Source: a virus. From it: a DNA stretch of 64,000 bases. The notes beneath the pieces are model-generated. The model did not search any database. It was given only the letters and a program-made list of their open reading frames with translations, and was not told where the DNA came from. Positions within the stretch are counted from its first letter, which is position 1, and each line of letters starts with the position of its first letter. The translations under genes and the position numbers were made by a program. Where the stretch lies: positions 1 through 64,000 of the IMG/VR virus record IMGVR_UViG_3300009104_000020. One strand, given 5' to 3'. Shown piece by piece: positions 38,459 to 47,747 of this stretch.

Positions 38459-38999
38459 ACTAATAAAAGGATTGGGATATGCTGGGAGAATAGCAGGGGT
38501 AGCGGGCGGCAACCCTCTTTCTATTTATGGAGAAACACAGAACCTTTTGCCATTCCTGCCACCCATAAGCAAAATTCCAGTAGTTGGTGATCTGGTTAAG
38601 ATTCAGGGTAAGATTCAGGATAAGGTAATTCGCAAGCCTATTGAAAACCTCCTGCGACCACGGCCCCGGCCAACAAAGCCTCGCCCAAGGCCAAAGAGGC
38701 CGCCGTCAAAAATCAATCCATCTAGGCCAAACCGAACACCTTTGCGTAAAAGAGGGGGGCGATCAGTCAGTAAGATGGGGCCTTCGTGGTTTGGGGCAAT
38801 GCCGGCGGGGCTGGTTGGACTCCAACTTGGTACACAGAGGAGAACACACCCATCACAGCACCGCCCGCAGCGACCACCGAAAGCACAGGCTCGCCGGGTT
38901 GCAACAAAATACCCGTCTGTACTTCCGGGCGGGTTGTCCCGTGAACGCTTAATCCACGGTCTACGAGCTGCACTTGGGAGAGGAGGTTGGGGAGGGTAA
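38448..38999 (+). CDS. Arg/Pro-rich basic protein, unknown
   Basis: 183 residues from GTG 38448. A Gly-rich hydrophobic start (LIKGLGYAGRIAGVAGG) is followed by PFLPPISKIPVVGDLV and then a long run of Arg-Pro and Lys-Pro pairs (LRPRPRPTKPRPRPK), ending GLRAALGRGGWGG. Net charge is very high. A virion protein that contacts DNA, or an internal ejection protein, is plausible. An alternative frame at 38641 overlaps it but looks less protein-like. Confidence 0.5.
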   Translation: MADKLIKGLGYAGRIAGVAGGNPLSIYGETQNLLPFLPPISKIPVVGDLVKIQGKIQDKVIRKPIENLLRPRPRPTKPRPRPKRPPSKINPSRPNRTPLRKRGGRSVSKMGPSWFGAMPAGLVGLQLGTQRRTHPSQHRPQRPPKAQARRVATKYPSVLPGGLSRERLIHGLRAALGRGGWGG

Positions 39000-39598
39000 T
39001 GTCCGACAAACGCAAAGTTCCGCATAGACGACCCAAGCTTCAGGTTGCGGGAACCTATGCCACGCCTATGAAGCAGAATGTTGCAGAGCTAGACCCTAAT
39101 TGGGACAGCCAAAACCGAGGGCTGCACTACACCGGGTCACACTTAATCCCACACGGGCCATCAAGAGGCGAGAGGATACACTTGATGGCGAGGGAGAATG
39201 TCGGGATAGAAAACAAACCTAACTTTGAGACATTCAGATTCAGGAAGTTCGGGAAAAAATGGAGAGAGGTGGACGCCAAAGGTAAAGCCGTTGACCCGGA
39301 TCACACGCAATACATAACGCCTAATGATAAGATAGAGGGGTGGAGCGGGCTGGTCGTTGAGGACATAGACCCTGTTGTGGGCAAGGTTAAGTACCGTCAG
39401 TATGTGCAGAGTCCCATTGCCCAAGCAGAAGAGAAGGCATTTAAGGGATGGCTTGAGGAATTTATTAGCGACCCGTTTGAACGAGAACTGCGAATGAAGA
39501 GTCCCTTTGAGCGAACAGTCCTAAAGAACACATTCAAGGCAGAGATGAAGGCCCGAAGTAAAAACAGAGAAGCAGCAGCTAATATGTTCCAAAAATAA
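38999..39598 (+). CDS. hypothetical structural-region protein
   Basis: 199 residues from ATG 38999. A basic start (DKRKVPHRRPKLQ) is followed by a folded middle (NVGIENKPNFETFRFRKFGKKW, GWSGLVVEDIDPVVGKVKYRQ) and a helical end with many Arg/Glu. No family recognised. It lies between two very basic proteins in the head region. Confidence 0.5.
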   Translation: MSDKRKVPHRRPKLQVAGTYATPMKQNVAELDPNWDSQNRGLHYTGSHLIPHGPSRGERIHLMARENVGIENKPNFETFRFRKFGKKWREVDAKGKAVDPDHTQYITPNDKIEGWSGLVVEDIDPVVGKVKYRQYVQSPIAQAEEKAFKGWLEEFISDPFERELRMKSPFERTVLKNTFKAEMKARSKNREAAANMFQK

Positions 39599-39600
39599 CA

Positions 39601-40047
39601 ATGCCCAAGAAACAATACGCAAGCGGAAGAACTAGGCAACAAGCAGCCAAGGCTAAAAGAACTCGGCCGAGGGTTGTTGTTACAATGGAGGAGCCGAAGA
39701 AGCCTAAAGGCGAGAAGAAGAAGAAAGCCGCAAAGGTTGCTGCCAAGGTGGAACCAAAGGAGGAGCCAAAGCCGAAGCCGAAGCGTAAGCTGGCTCGAAC
39801 TTGGCCGGGCGCTCAACCCTCCCGCAGCCAACGCGCAGCCCGGAGAATTCCAAAGAATGTCACGCCAAAGCCCAAGCCCAAGCCCAAGACTCGTAAGGTT
39901 CCCCGCCGGAAACAGGCAAGCGTTAAGCCTCTGGTTAAGCCAGCACCAAAGAAACCTATGTTTGGGAAAGGCACAGTTGAGCCTGGATACGAAGAGATTC
40001 ACCCGATTTTAACTAGGCTAGGTGTGACAAGGAGGAAGAAGAAATGA
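39601..40047 (+). CDS. Lys/Pro-rich histone H1-like protein
   Basis: 148 residues, extremely basic. KKKKAAKVAAKVEPKEEPKPK and TPKPKPKPKTRK recall the tail of histone H1 and of bacterial H1-like proteins. Only the last 30 residues (GTVEPGYEEIHPILTRLGV) look folded. It may neutralise packaged DNA or coat DNA on entry. Its C-terminus overlaps the adaptor gene by four bases. Confidence 0.5.
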   Translation: MPKKQYASGRTRQQAAKAKRTRPRVVVTMEEPKKPKGEKKKKAAKVAAKVEPKEEPKPKPKRKLARTWPGAQPSRSQRAARRIPKNVTPKPKPKPKTRKVPRRKQASVKPLVKPAPKKPMFGKGTVEPGYEEIHPILTRLGVTRRKKK

Positions 40048-40793
40048 CTTGGGCAGAATTTAAGACTGCGGTTAAAGAACTTATTACGGTTGATGGGTCT
40101 AGGCAGGGTGTCACCAGCTATGTGGATCGCATGATTCGGCTGGGTACTGTCGAGGTGTTGTCTCATGTGGAACACTACAGCAAGGGTAATATCACAAAGT
40201 ACAATCTGGCCGGTGTTGCTGGCCATCAACCAATGACCACGGAGGGAAACGCCAGCTTGGGCCAACTCCCGGCTGAAGCCAGACCGCAAGAGGCATACAG
40301 AATTTTCTACACCACGGCCGAGGACGCTGCTACCCCAGCCACAGACGATGAAGGGTGTAACCGAACCCCATTAACAAACTACTCCTACGCCAACCGCAAT
40401 GACCTTATCTGTTCGCATCCATTGATACATAACGGAGCCTCGGTCATAGCCATAGGGAGAGGGGGAGACTTCTACATCTACCCACAAATGGATCGCAACG
40501 AGGTTCTTGAGGTACATTGGGACGGGTTCACAGCCAGCCATTCAGATACAGACACGGTTCCCTATGACGAGCCGATGGCAGAATGCGTTGGGGAATATGT
40601 TAAGGCAAAGATAACAAGGGAAGTGGATAAAGACCTGAAGTTGTTTGAGTCCTACTATTCCACTTTCCAGAAAAAGAGACAGGAGTTATACTTGAACAGC
40701 TTTGGAAGGCAGGTGTTGAAAAGGAATCCAGAGGGAGGGCCTAACAACCTAGCCTGCGAGACGACAACAACTACAACTTGCACGAATTGTTAA
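40044..40793 (+). CDS. head-tail adaptor-like protein
   Basis: 249 residues. TWAEFKTAVKELITVDGSRQG and the all-helical C-terminal half (AECVGEYVKAKITREVDKDLKLFESYYSTF) resemble the adaptor (gp11/T7 gp11-like) that docks below the portal. It lies before the nozzle-like gene, as adaptors do. The end is odd: six Thr between two Cys (CETTTTTTCTNC). Assignment is by position and helix pattern. Confidence 0.5.
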   Translation: MTWAEFKTAVKELITVDGSRQGVTSYVDRMIRLGTVEVLSHVEHYSKGNITKYNLAGVAGHQPMTTEGNASLGQLPAEARPQEAYRIFYTTAEDAATPATDDEGCNRTPLTNYSYANRNDLICSHPLIHNGASVIAIGRGGDFYIYPQMDRNEVLEVHWDGFTASHSDTDTVPYDEPMAECVGEYVKAKITREVDKDLKLFESYYSTFQKKRQELYLNSFGRQVLKRNPEGGPNNLACETTTTTTCTNC

Positions 40794-40794
40794 C

Positions 40795-42615
40795 ATGAGT
40801 CTATTAAATACAACTGATACGGCCAGCGGTGCGAATGTGCCGGATGCAGGAGCCACTACCAAGTGGAAGGATTACATCTGGGTTCGCAGGCTGGGAACTA
40901 GCGGGGAGGCCAAGTTCTATATCTGGAACGAGAACGCCACGAGTGATGCCACCTACCTGAAATGGCAGGAGAAGAGTGATGTTGTGGTGAGCGACATCTC
41001 CATGACCAGCGGCCAAATTCTAGTAGGCGGATCTACTGGCCTTGGCACATCAGTCGCCATGAGCGGGGACGCAACGATCAGCAATGCGGGAGCGGTTACA
41101 GTTTCCAACATTGCAGACGCAGCGATTACCAACGCCAAGGTGTCCAACTCTGCCGCGATTGCCTACAGTAAATTGAATCTTGGTTCTAGTGTTACAAACG
41201 CTGACCTAGCTGGAAGCATAGCCAACGACAAGCTCGCCGGAAGCATAAACCAGGACAAGCTCGCCGGGAGTATTCCTTGGGCCAAGCTGTCAATCAACGA
41301 TGCCCAGATTCCTTTCGGTAAGATTGATAAGATATTTGAAAAGAACATTGATGTGCAAAGCACGGGAAGCAATGCCCCTAACGGCAACGCAAGCGTATCT
41401 GGCAATTTCCCTGAACACAGCACCCCTACTGGACTCGCTATTCCGAACGGAAGCCAATCACTAGAAGGGGTCTATCGAGTGGCTGTTTCGTCTGGCAATT
41501 CCTCAAGCACAATCACTTTACCTGACCCAAGTAGCGGCGCATTTGATGGTAAGATTTTCAAGCTGTCTATTTACAGAGCCAATGTCACGCAGAGTAAGGG
41601 GCCGGTTTATCTACGGATTGCAGGCTCCTCTCCTACTGCTGGTCAATGCACGGCCACCTCGGCCCAGTTCACTCTGCCATCCGGTCACGGCCTGACATCT
41701 ACTGACAAGGTTAGCATCATGGGGGTATTTGATTCCAATGACCGCAGTTATGAAGCTGAAAACACGGCTATTACAATTAGCGGAAACACGATGACATATA
41801 CCCTGCCGACTGCGGCTGTCACCTCGATTACCGAATCAGGCAATACAGCTACAGTAACAACAACAGACCCGCATCCGTTCAAGACTGATGATGAGGTTAC
41901 AATTAGTGGGGTTTCGTCTGGTAATGCCAGCACCTACAATACAAACCATACAGTCACAAGGACAGGCAACAACACGTTTACAATGACTGTCTCTGGCAAC
42001 CCCGGAACAGGAACCGGCACAATGTTGGTGAGTCGCTCCGGCCTTGGGAATTTCACATCACAGAGGGGAGTCGTTGTTCGTTCGTTTAAACTGGTAGATA
42101 ACGCTAACGGCGTCTTGTCTGACATGGTTGAAGTGATACCTTCTACTAACGACAGCGTAGCTAAGAAGGTAGTCTTGGATATTACCTGTGATTCAAGGAA
42201 TACGGGCGATGGTCAATGGCTAGTGAGTGGTCACGGAGGAATGAGGACTAATTACGCTAAGACAGGCACACGAATTACAGTATCAAGCGGATCAATAAAT
42301 GCGGGTAGCAACGGAAATATTACAGCAGACCTAGATGAAGCTGTAACTGCCGGTGAAATATTAACCGATACTGCAACCGGCAAAAAGGTAGAGGTCACAG
42401 AAGATGTTGCAGCCGGTTCAGGTAAAACAGTTCCGGTCAAGAATACAGGTGACTCTGCCATAGCTGCTAATGACAAGCTAACTAAACCGCCAACTAGATC
42501 TGTTGAGTTTATCGCAGAAATTGGAGATCAGATGTTCTTCGATCCGGTTACTGGGGAATTTAAGATGCCTACTATAACTTGGAAGCCGAAGAAACCGGGT
42601 GCATATGGGGGTTAA
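40795..42615 (+). CDS. fibre-like virion protein with KLAGS repeats
   Basis: 606 residues. Residues 95-165 repeat short units (VSNIADAAITNAKVSNSAAIA, then ADLAGSIANDKLAGSINQDKLAG) typical of trimeric fibre shafts. Residues 270-400 are Ser/Thr-rich beta (SPTAGQCTATSAQFTLPSG, TITISGNT). The end (AGEILTDTATGKKVEVTEDV) resembles capsid-decorating beta proteins. It is probably a head or tail appendage. The order before the nozzle gene is unusual for a fibre. Confidence 0.5.
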   Translation: MSLLNTTDTASGANVPDAGATTKWKDYIWVRRLGTSGEAKFYIWNENATSDATYLKWQEKSDVVVSDISMTSGQILVGGSTGLGTSVAMSGDATISNAGAVTVSNIADAAITNAKVSNSAAIAYSKLNLGSSVTNADLAGSIANDKLAGSINQDKLAGSIPWAKLSINDAQIPFGKIDKIFEKNIDVQSTGSNAPNGNASVSGNFPEHSTPTGLAIPNGSQSLEGVYRVAVSSGNSSSTITLPDPSSGAFDGKIFKLSIYRANVTQSKGPVYLRIAGSSPTAGQCTATSAQFTLPSGHGLTSTDKVSIMGVFDSNDRSYEAENTAITISGNTMTYTLPTAAVTSITESGNTATVTTTDPHPFKTDDEVTISGVSSGNASTYNTNHTVTRTGNNTFTMTVSGNPGTGTGTMLVSRSGLGNFTSQRGVVVRSFKLVDNANGVLSDMVEVIPSTNDSVAKKVVLDITCDSRNTGDGQWLVSGHGGMRTNYAKTGTRITVSSGSINAGSNGNITADLDEAVTAGEILTDTATGKKVEVTEDVAAGSGKTVPVKNTGDSAIAANDKLTKPPTRSVEFIAEIGDQMFFDPVTGEFKMPTITWKPKKPGAYGG

Positions 42616-42621
42616 ACCGTA

Positions 42622-44568
42622 ATGCCAAAGGCGAGGTACAAAAGTGTTACAGCAAGGCCGACTGACGGTGGGCAGTTGTTCACCTCGTTGTCCAAGGAGT
42701 TTGCTGGCCCCGCCAACTATGTCCAAAAGCTTGACTGGCGCAGGGACTTGGATCAGGAGGTTAGGAGAGAGGGCTATGATTACTTCAGTCCTTCAGGCTC
42801 CAGCGATGCACAGGGCAACGCCTTCCCCGCATCTAGCGAGATCAACCTAGTACACATGGTGCGCCGACCTAACGGCGAGGTGGCCATCGTTGTTGGAACC
42901 AAGACCCATCTCTACCGCTACCAAAAAAGCGACAATGTAACCTATGCCTTGGGAGACGGTAACGGAGATTACTTTGACTCTGAATATGTTGATAGCACCC
43001 CGGATAACTGGATCACTATAGGCAGCGGCTTCAGTTCATCTGGCAACAGGTGGCAGGCGGTAAACATAAATGGGTATGCCGTGTTCAATAATGGTGTGGA
43101 TCTGCCTGTTTCCTACCGGGTGGAGCATGAGGAAGTCACCCCGCTGTATGAGTTAAGGGAGAACGGTATTGCTAGCGTTGGTTGCATGGCTGTTTATAAC
43201 GGCATCCTAATGATGGGCAACCTTGACTTGATCGACGACCTTAACACCTGGATGGCAGGAGGAAGTCCTTACGGTGTGGTTACAAGTAACACTACAAGGT
43301 ATCACACTCGGCTTATCTGGTCGCAAATCAGAGAGCCATTGAAATGGGCATCACCCACTCCGGGCAGCATAACGGAAGGCTCCCGAGTTCTTACCCTTAA
43401 ATATCCGGCAAAATCCTACAAGGTCGGTGACTCTATAACCATAACAGGAGCCGGAACCAACGGGGGAAATTTAAGCAGTACCATTGAGATAGTTACATCC
43501 AACCAAACTATAACGATAGCCGATGCTGCAAGTACGACGGTATCAGAACTAGCCGTATTACAGACGGGCGAAATCGGGAGCATAGTTGGGTATGAGGATC
43601 TGGAAGATGACGGGTCAGGTGTTATCAACATGGCTCCGCTCCAAAACATGGTGGTCATCTACAAGGACACCTCAATTTTCGTGGGTCAGTTCACGGGCAA
43701 CACCAATATCCCCTTTAAGTTTCGGGTAATAAAGACCCCCAGCTCGCAGGCCCTTTACTACAAGCACACGCTAATCCCCCTCAAGAATTCCCATGTATAT
43801 GTAGGCAGGGACAGCTTCTATTCGTTCGACCTGTCAAGCGGAGGCCCGCAGGAGGTGGCAGCGTTGGCGTCTGTTAAGGACTTGTTGTTTTCGCAGACAG
43901 ACATATCAACAACTAATACCGTTTTTGCAGCAGACAATACTTTAACCAACGAGATATGGTTTTGCTTCGGCTCCCTGACGGATGATTGTGCGATATGCTA
44001 CGATTACAGGAACGGCACAGCGTCAACCACCGCAACCAATATTACGGCAGCAGCAAGCGTTAAGAAACCCCCTTCAACGAACGAGGATTGGTTTGTCATG
44101 GGAACAAATGTGGGAGGCGTACTTCGGTATGGGCTTTCCAATGAGGAAGTATCTGAATGGGGAGACAAGAAGGCGATATTCTGGAAGAGGGCATCCAACT
44201 ACTCAACAAGCAAAATCAGCTACGCAAGCAAACTGCAAGGGGGGCTGGCTAACTTTGGGGATGCTTACAACGAAAAAGATTTCAGGGGTTACTTGTTACA
44301 GTTAGCAAGTCAACAGGAAGAGAACGCCACGCTGACTATCAAGGTGTATGGATATGCAAACCCCTACAGTACGGCGACAACATTGGTGGATGGCTTCCAG
44401 ATAACCACGCCAGCAACACGGAACCTAGTGCCTTGCTTCTTCAGGCAACACTTGTTTCAGGACGAAATTACAGCAACAGAACAAAAGAATGTAAGGCTTG
44501 CAGCCCGCACCTTTGATGTAGGGCTGGTCGCAAGCGCAAGCGAAATAAGACAACCTGCTTTAAGCTAA
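42622..44568 (+). CDS. tail nozzle (tubular protein B-like)
   Basis: 648 residues. LSKEFAGPANYVQKLDWRRDLDQ at the start, NGEVAIVVGTKTHLYRY, NRWQAVNINGYAVFNNGVDLPVSYR and later MVVIYKDTSIFVGQ and HVYVGRDSFYSFDL are beta-propeller blade pieces common to podovirus nozzle proteins such as T7 gp12. A C-terminal FFRQHLFQDEI part ends it. It would form the short tail tip. It is the best evidence for a short-tailed particle. Confidence 0.65.
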   Translation: MPKARYKSVTARPTDGGQLFTSLSKEFAGPANYVQKLDWRRDLDQEVRREGYDYFSPSGSSDAQGNAFPASSEINLVHMVRRPNGEVAIVVGTKTHLYRYQKSDNVTYALGDGNGDYFDSEYVDSTPDNWITIGSGFSSSGNRWQAVNINGYAVFNNGVDLPVSYRVEHEEVTPLYELRENGIASVGCMAVYNGILMMGNLDLIDDLNTWMAGGSPYGVVTSNTTRYHTRLIWSQIREPLKWASPTPGSITEGSRVLTLKYPAKSYKVGDSITITGAGTNGGNLSSTIEIVTSNQTITIADAASTTVSELAVLQTGEIGSIVGYEDLEDDGSGVINMAPLQNMVVIYKDTSIFVGQFTGNTNIPFKFRVIKTPSSQALYYKHTLIPLKNSHVYVGRDSFYSFDLSSGGPQEVAALASVKDLLFSQTDISTTNTVFAADNTLTNEIWFCFGSLTDDCAICYDYRNGTASTTATNITAAASVKKPPSTNEDWFVMGTNVGGVLRYGLSNEEVSEWGDKKAIFWKRASNYSTSKISYASKLQGGLANFGDAYNEKDFRGYLLQLASQQEENATLTIKVYGYANPYSTATTLVDGFQITTPATRNLVPCFFRQHLFQDEITATEQKNVRLAARTFDVGLVASASEIRQPALS

Positions 44569-45512
44569 TGCCAAGTTCAATTACCCTAGTTAAAAGACTC
44601 ACTAAAGGTTCCCCCCTCACGGCAACGGAGATGGACGCCAACCTAACCAACCTAGCGGCGGGCATCACGGGGGATTACTCCCTTCTACTTGCCGCCCATG
44701 ATTCTAGTGGGAACATAAAGACAGCCAGCGGCACGGTTAATGGCAGCGCGTTGACTGACGGCACGGTTACATACGACAAGTTGTCGACCATCTTCTATGA
44801 GACAGACAGTAGCGCAGATGCTAACATCATTACGGTTACATTAAGCGAACTAGACGCTGCGCCAGCCGTTGGGAGTGTGTTCTTTATCAAGGTAAACGGA
44901 GCCAACACAGAGGGTGTGCAGATTCAAGTGGTGACGGGAAGCGTTACGACAACAGGTACTCTCTACAAGAACGGAACAACCACAACCCTTACCAGCGGCG
45001 ACTTGGTTAGCAACCAGATCATTGCTGTAGCTTATGCCGGGAGCAGCGCGTTCCACCTGTTAAGCAACCTGTCGGCATCTGCTGGAGCAGGCGAGATGGT
45101 GAAGATTGCCACAGTTGAATCTGATTCGTCATCACACACATCGGCCGCTCCTTCGCCAACGCAAATCGCCAGCTACTCCTTGGCAAGTAATTCGTACAGT
45201 AAGATCATTGTTCGCGCCACGGCTAGGGTGATTGCAGGTTATGGGGTAACGGCAGGGGTACAGTTCTATAAAGCGTCAACGGCGGTAGCACCTTCATACG
45301 ATATGCCACAGATGCAGGTTCCTTCAGGCAAGGCATACAGCGACAGCACCGCAACAGCAGCAACTGACATTAAGTATGCGCCCTGGCAAACATTCGTTGC
45401 AGAATTTGATGGAGGAAATCCCTCTAGTGTTACTATCTACTTTTACAAGACGGGAACTAGCGCAGACTATAAAGCTGAACTAGACTTCCTTGAAGTTTAC
45501 GGAGTAATTTAA
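44568..45512 (+). CDS. fibre-type virion protein
   Basis: 314 residues, starting one base before the previous stop ends. KGSPLTATEMDANLTNLAAG is a motif often found at the start of phage tail-fibre and appendage proteins. A Ser/Thr/Ala-rich beta body follows, and a C-terminal domain begins around residue 175 (MVKIATVESDSSS). It is probably a fibre or spike with a beta-sandwich tip (VTIYFYKTGTSADYKAELDFLEVYG would span the end). Confidence 0.5.
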   Translation: MPSSITLVKRLTKGSPLTATEMDANLTNLAAGITGDYSLLLAAHDSSGNIKTASGTVNGSALTDGTVTYDKLSTIFYETDSSADANIITVTLSELDAAPAVGSVFFIKVNGANTEGVQIQVVTGSVTTTGTLYKNGTTTTLTSGDLVSNQIIAVAYAGSSAFHLLSNLSASAGAGEMVKIATVESDSSSHTSAAPSPTQIASYSLASNSYSKIIVRATARVIAGYGVTAGVQFYKASTAVAPSYDMPQMQVPSGKAYSDSTATAATDIKYAPWQTFVAEFDGGNPSSVTIYFYKTGTSADYKAELDFLEVYGVI

Positions 45513-45539
45513 AATGGAAACTAAAAGGAGGACAAACTA

Positions 45540-46706
45540 ATGGCTTGGTGGGTTCCGGCAATCGCATTTGCGGCAAAGACTTATAGTTCTTATCAGGCGG
45601 GCAAGAGTGCGTCGTTATCACAGAATCAGTCTTATGACAGGATAATGGCCCAGCTAGACAAGGCGTTTAACCTTGATGTAAAGCAGGCTCTTATGTCGTC
45701 TGGAGGATACGGGTTTGCCAATTTCGCCAACTACCTGTACCGAGGAGAATATGCACCGGGAACGCTTCAGTACATGAGCGACGAAAAGCTGAAGCAAGTT
45801 GCTGGACAGTATGGAGTGGAGCCAACGTACAGAACCGAGTATGAATCCGGCATTAAGAAAAGAGGCGGGTTGGCAGGTTTATTCGGAGGCACTAAAAAGT
45901 ATAAGAAGGCAATCGAAGTGCTTAACAGGGATGAGTTAATAGCCAAGCTAGAGCCTTTAGCTGTCGTCCCGTTCGAGAAGGAGATGGGCCAAGACTTGAT
46001 AGCGACCTACGATCAGGGAATGAAACCTGACGAGGCGTTGTCAACTTTTACCGATATTCGAGACAGATATCAACCCTCTGTAGATGCAGCAGGACAAGAG
46101 GCGGTGGACTTATTCAGCGGCCAGAGGCTACAGCAACAACTTGCAGACATCCGGCCCGTAGAAGAAGCCGAGCGTCAATACATAGCCGGAATGGAAGATG
46201 CCTATGGAACACAAACGGCGGAACAGATGAATCAGTTGAGAACTGCGAACCTTGCCAAGTATGGTAGCGCAAATACGGGGCTTGGCCAGCGGAAGCTGGA
46301 GGCACAATTAGGTCTGGCATCGTCTGAGGCTTTGGCAAAGTTGCGCGGTGACATGGGCATAACACAGGCCGGAAGGGTGGCTGACATGAAGGAACAAAAC
46401 CGTCAATTGAAGCTGTCTAATCTTGGTATCCCGGCACAAGTGGCACAACAGGCAGGTCAATATGCAACCATGCCTTCTGATATGGCTGGTCAATACCAGT
46501 TAAGGCGTTCCGGGTGGATGAATCCTGCGGCAATCAATCAACCGATACCGCAAACCTACACACCGTTCCAAGGGTTTAAACCTGTTGCCTCTACAGGCCA
46601 GATACAATCAGGGTTAATGAGTAAAATCTTTGGCCAAATGTATAAGGCGAGTGGGGGTATGGGCGAACCCGGCGGCAAGGACGGTATAATGAGTATATTT
46701 GGATAG
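45540..46706 (+). CDS. internal virion-type protein
   Basis: 388 residues with AAAGGAGG before the ATG. A hydrophobic start (WWVPAIAFAAKTYSSYQAG) is typical of internal virion proteins that enter the host envelope. A helical body follows, with many Gln/Ala (LFSGQRLQQQLADI, QLRTANLAKYGSANTG). It precedes two more such proteins and the giant gene. Ejection-related function is inferred from layout. Confidence 0.5.
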   Translation: MAWWVPAIAFAAKTYSSYQAGKSASLSQNQSYDRIMAQLDKAFNLDVKQALMSSGGYGFANFANYLYRGEYAPGTLQYMSDEKLKQVAGQYGVEPTYRTEYESGIKKRGGLAGLFGGTKKYKKAIEVLNRDELIAKLEPLAVVPFEKEMGQDLIATYDQGMKPDEALSTFTDIRDRYQPSVDAAGQEAVDLFSGQRLQQQLADIRPVEEAERQYIAGMEDAYGTQTAEQMNQLRTANLAKYGSANTGLGQRKLEAQLGLASSEALAKLRGDMGITQAGRVADMKEQNRQLKLSNLGIPAQVAQQAGQYATMPSDMAGQYQLRRSGWMNPAAINQPIPQTYTPFQGFKPVASTGQIQSGLMSKIFGQMYKASGGMGEPGGKDGIMSIFG

Positions 46707-46714
46707 GAATAAAA

Positions 46715-47746
46715 ATGGCCAGAATTAAAGGAGGACAAAAGCTAGTGTGGATGAACAAGCTCCGACCTGTTCCAAGGGTGAGGAGAGCGCAAATCGTAAA
46801 GACTCCTCCGCTATGGGACGAAGAAGCTGGGTTGCGGGAGGGCGAATACTACGGAGACGATGCTGGCGCGCCATCAGAGAGTGAGGAGGTTTTCAGGGCA
46901 GGATACACCGACCCGAGGGTGCAACCCCAAACTGGGCCGTTCGGCATGATTGAACCTTTCTTCACCCCGGAGCAACAGGCGAAAGAGGATGAGATAAATA
47001 ATCTTAACGCCCAGATAGACAGCCTAATAACAAAGGCAGGGGTTGACCCTAGAACAGGAGAGAAAACCGAGAAAGAACCTGCCCCACAGGATGAGTTTCG
47101 TGGGCCGGAGAATGAGTTTCGTGGGCCGGAAAGGGAATATCAAGAAGATCCAAAGAAGCCGAAACCTCAAAGCAATGAACTGGTTGATGTCTTGAAGGAA
47201 ATGAACAAGGCAATCAAGGCTTACAGGGATACAGACACTTCGCCCGGACAAAAAGATGATACCAGTTGGAAGCAGGGGGCAAAAGACTCTCCTTATTTTG
47301 GAACCCCGGCAGTAGATATGCCGCCACCACCGCCTTCAAAAGAAGAGGCATGGCAATTCAACAACCCAAGCGGAATGCCAAGGGAAGCTATTGAACAGGC
47401 TAATCAGGCTGCCGCACTTGAAACTGTCGGATCATCAGCGGCTGCTCCGTTCCTGTTTTCCGACCAAGAGATAATGAACGCCGCCGCTTTAACAGAAGTC
47501 CCTAGTGACAGGCTCATCTTACCACCGTCCTATGCAACTAGGGCTGATGCTGCGGCAGATGTTGACCGGGCTTCAGAAATGGGGCAACCCCTTCCTCCGG
47601 TAGTCTTTATTAAGGATGAGAATGAATACCTAGTGCTGGCAAACGACGAAGAGCTAGGGAGATTTGTGTGGGGAGCCGAAGACATAAAGAGGTATAACGA
47701 AAAACTACTGCCTGCCATAATGCAGCAGCAACAAAAGAATCAATAA
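46715..47746 (+). CDS. probable internal virion protein, Pro/Glu-rich
   Basis: 343 residues. A basic start (ARIKGGQKLVWMNKLRPVPRV), then a disordered part with the tandem repeat EFRGPENEFRGPE at about 129-142 (encoded by a 15-base repeat at 47094-47123), then a folded C-terminal half (TEVPSDRLILPPSYATRADAAADV). Its last residues are Gln-rich. Part of the run that leads to the giant gene. No family recognised. Confidence 0.45.
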   Translation: MARIKGGQKLVWMNKLRPVPRVRRAQIVKTPPLWDEEAGLREGEYYGDDAGAPSESEEVFRAGYTDPRVQPQTGPFGMIEPFFTPEQQAKEDEINNLNAQIDSLITKAGVDPRTGEKTEKEPAPQDEFRGPENEFRGPEREYQEDPKKPKPQSNELVDVLKEMNKAIKAYRDTDTSPGQKDDTSWKQGAKDSPYFGTPAVDMPPPPPSKEEAWQFNNPSGMPREAIEQANQAAALETVGSSAAAPFLFSDQEIMNAAALTEVPSDRLILPPSYATRADAAADVDRASEMGQPLPPVVFIKDENEYLVLANDEELGRFVWGAEDIKRYNEKLLPAIMQQQQKNQ

Positions 47747-47747
47747 C

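Noticed and set aside
38641-38952. Alternative 103-codon frame overlapping the Arg/Pro-rich gene
   Set aside because: It lacks a good ribosome site, and the frame from 38448 runs on without a break and links to both neighbours by overlaps.
43286-43295. GTAACACTAC inside the nozzle gene as another promoter element
   Set aside because: One mismatch, deep inside a coding sequence with no gene start close downstream; treated as chance.
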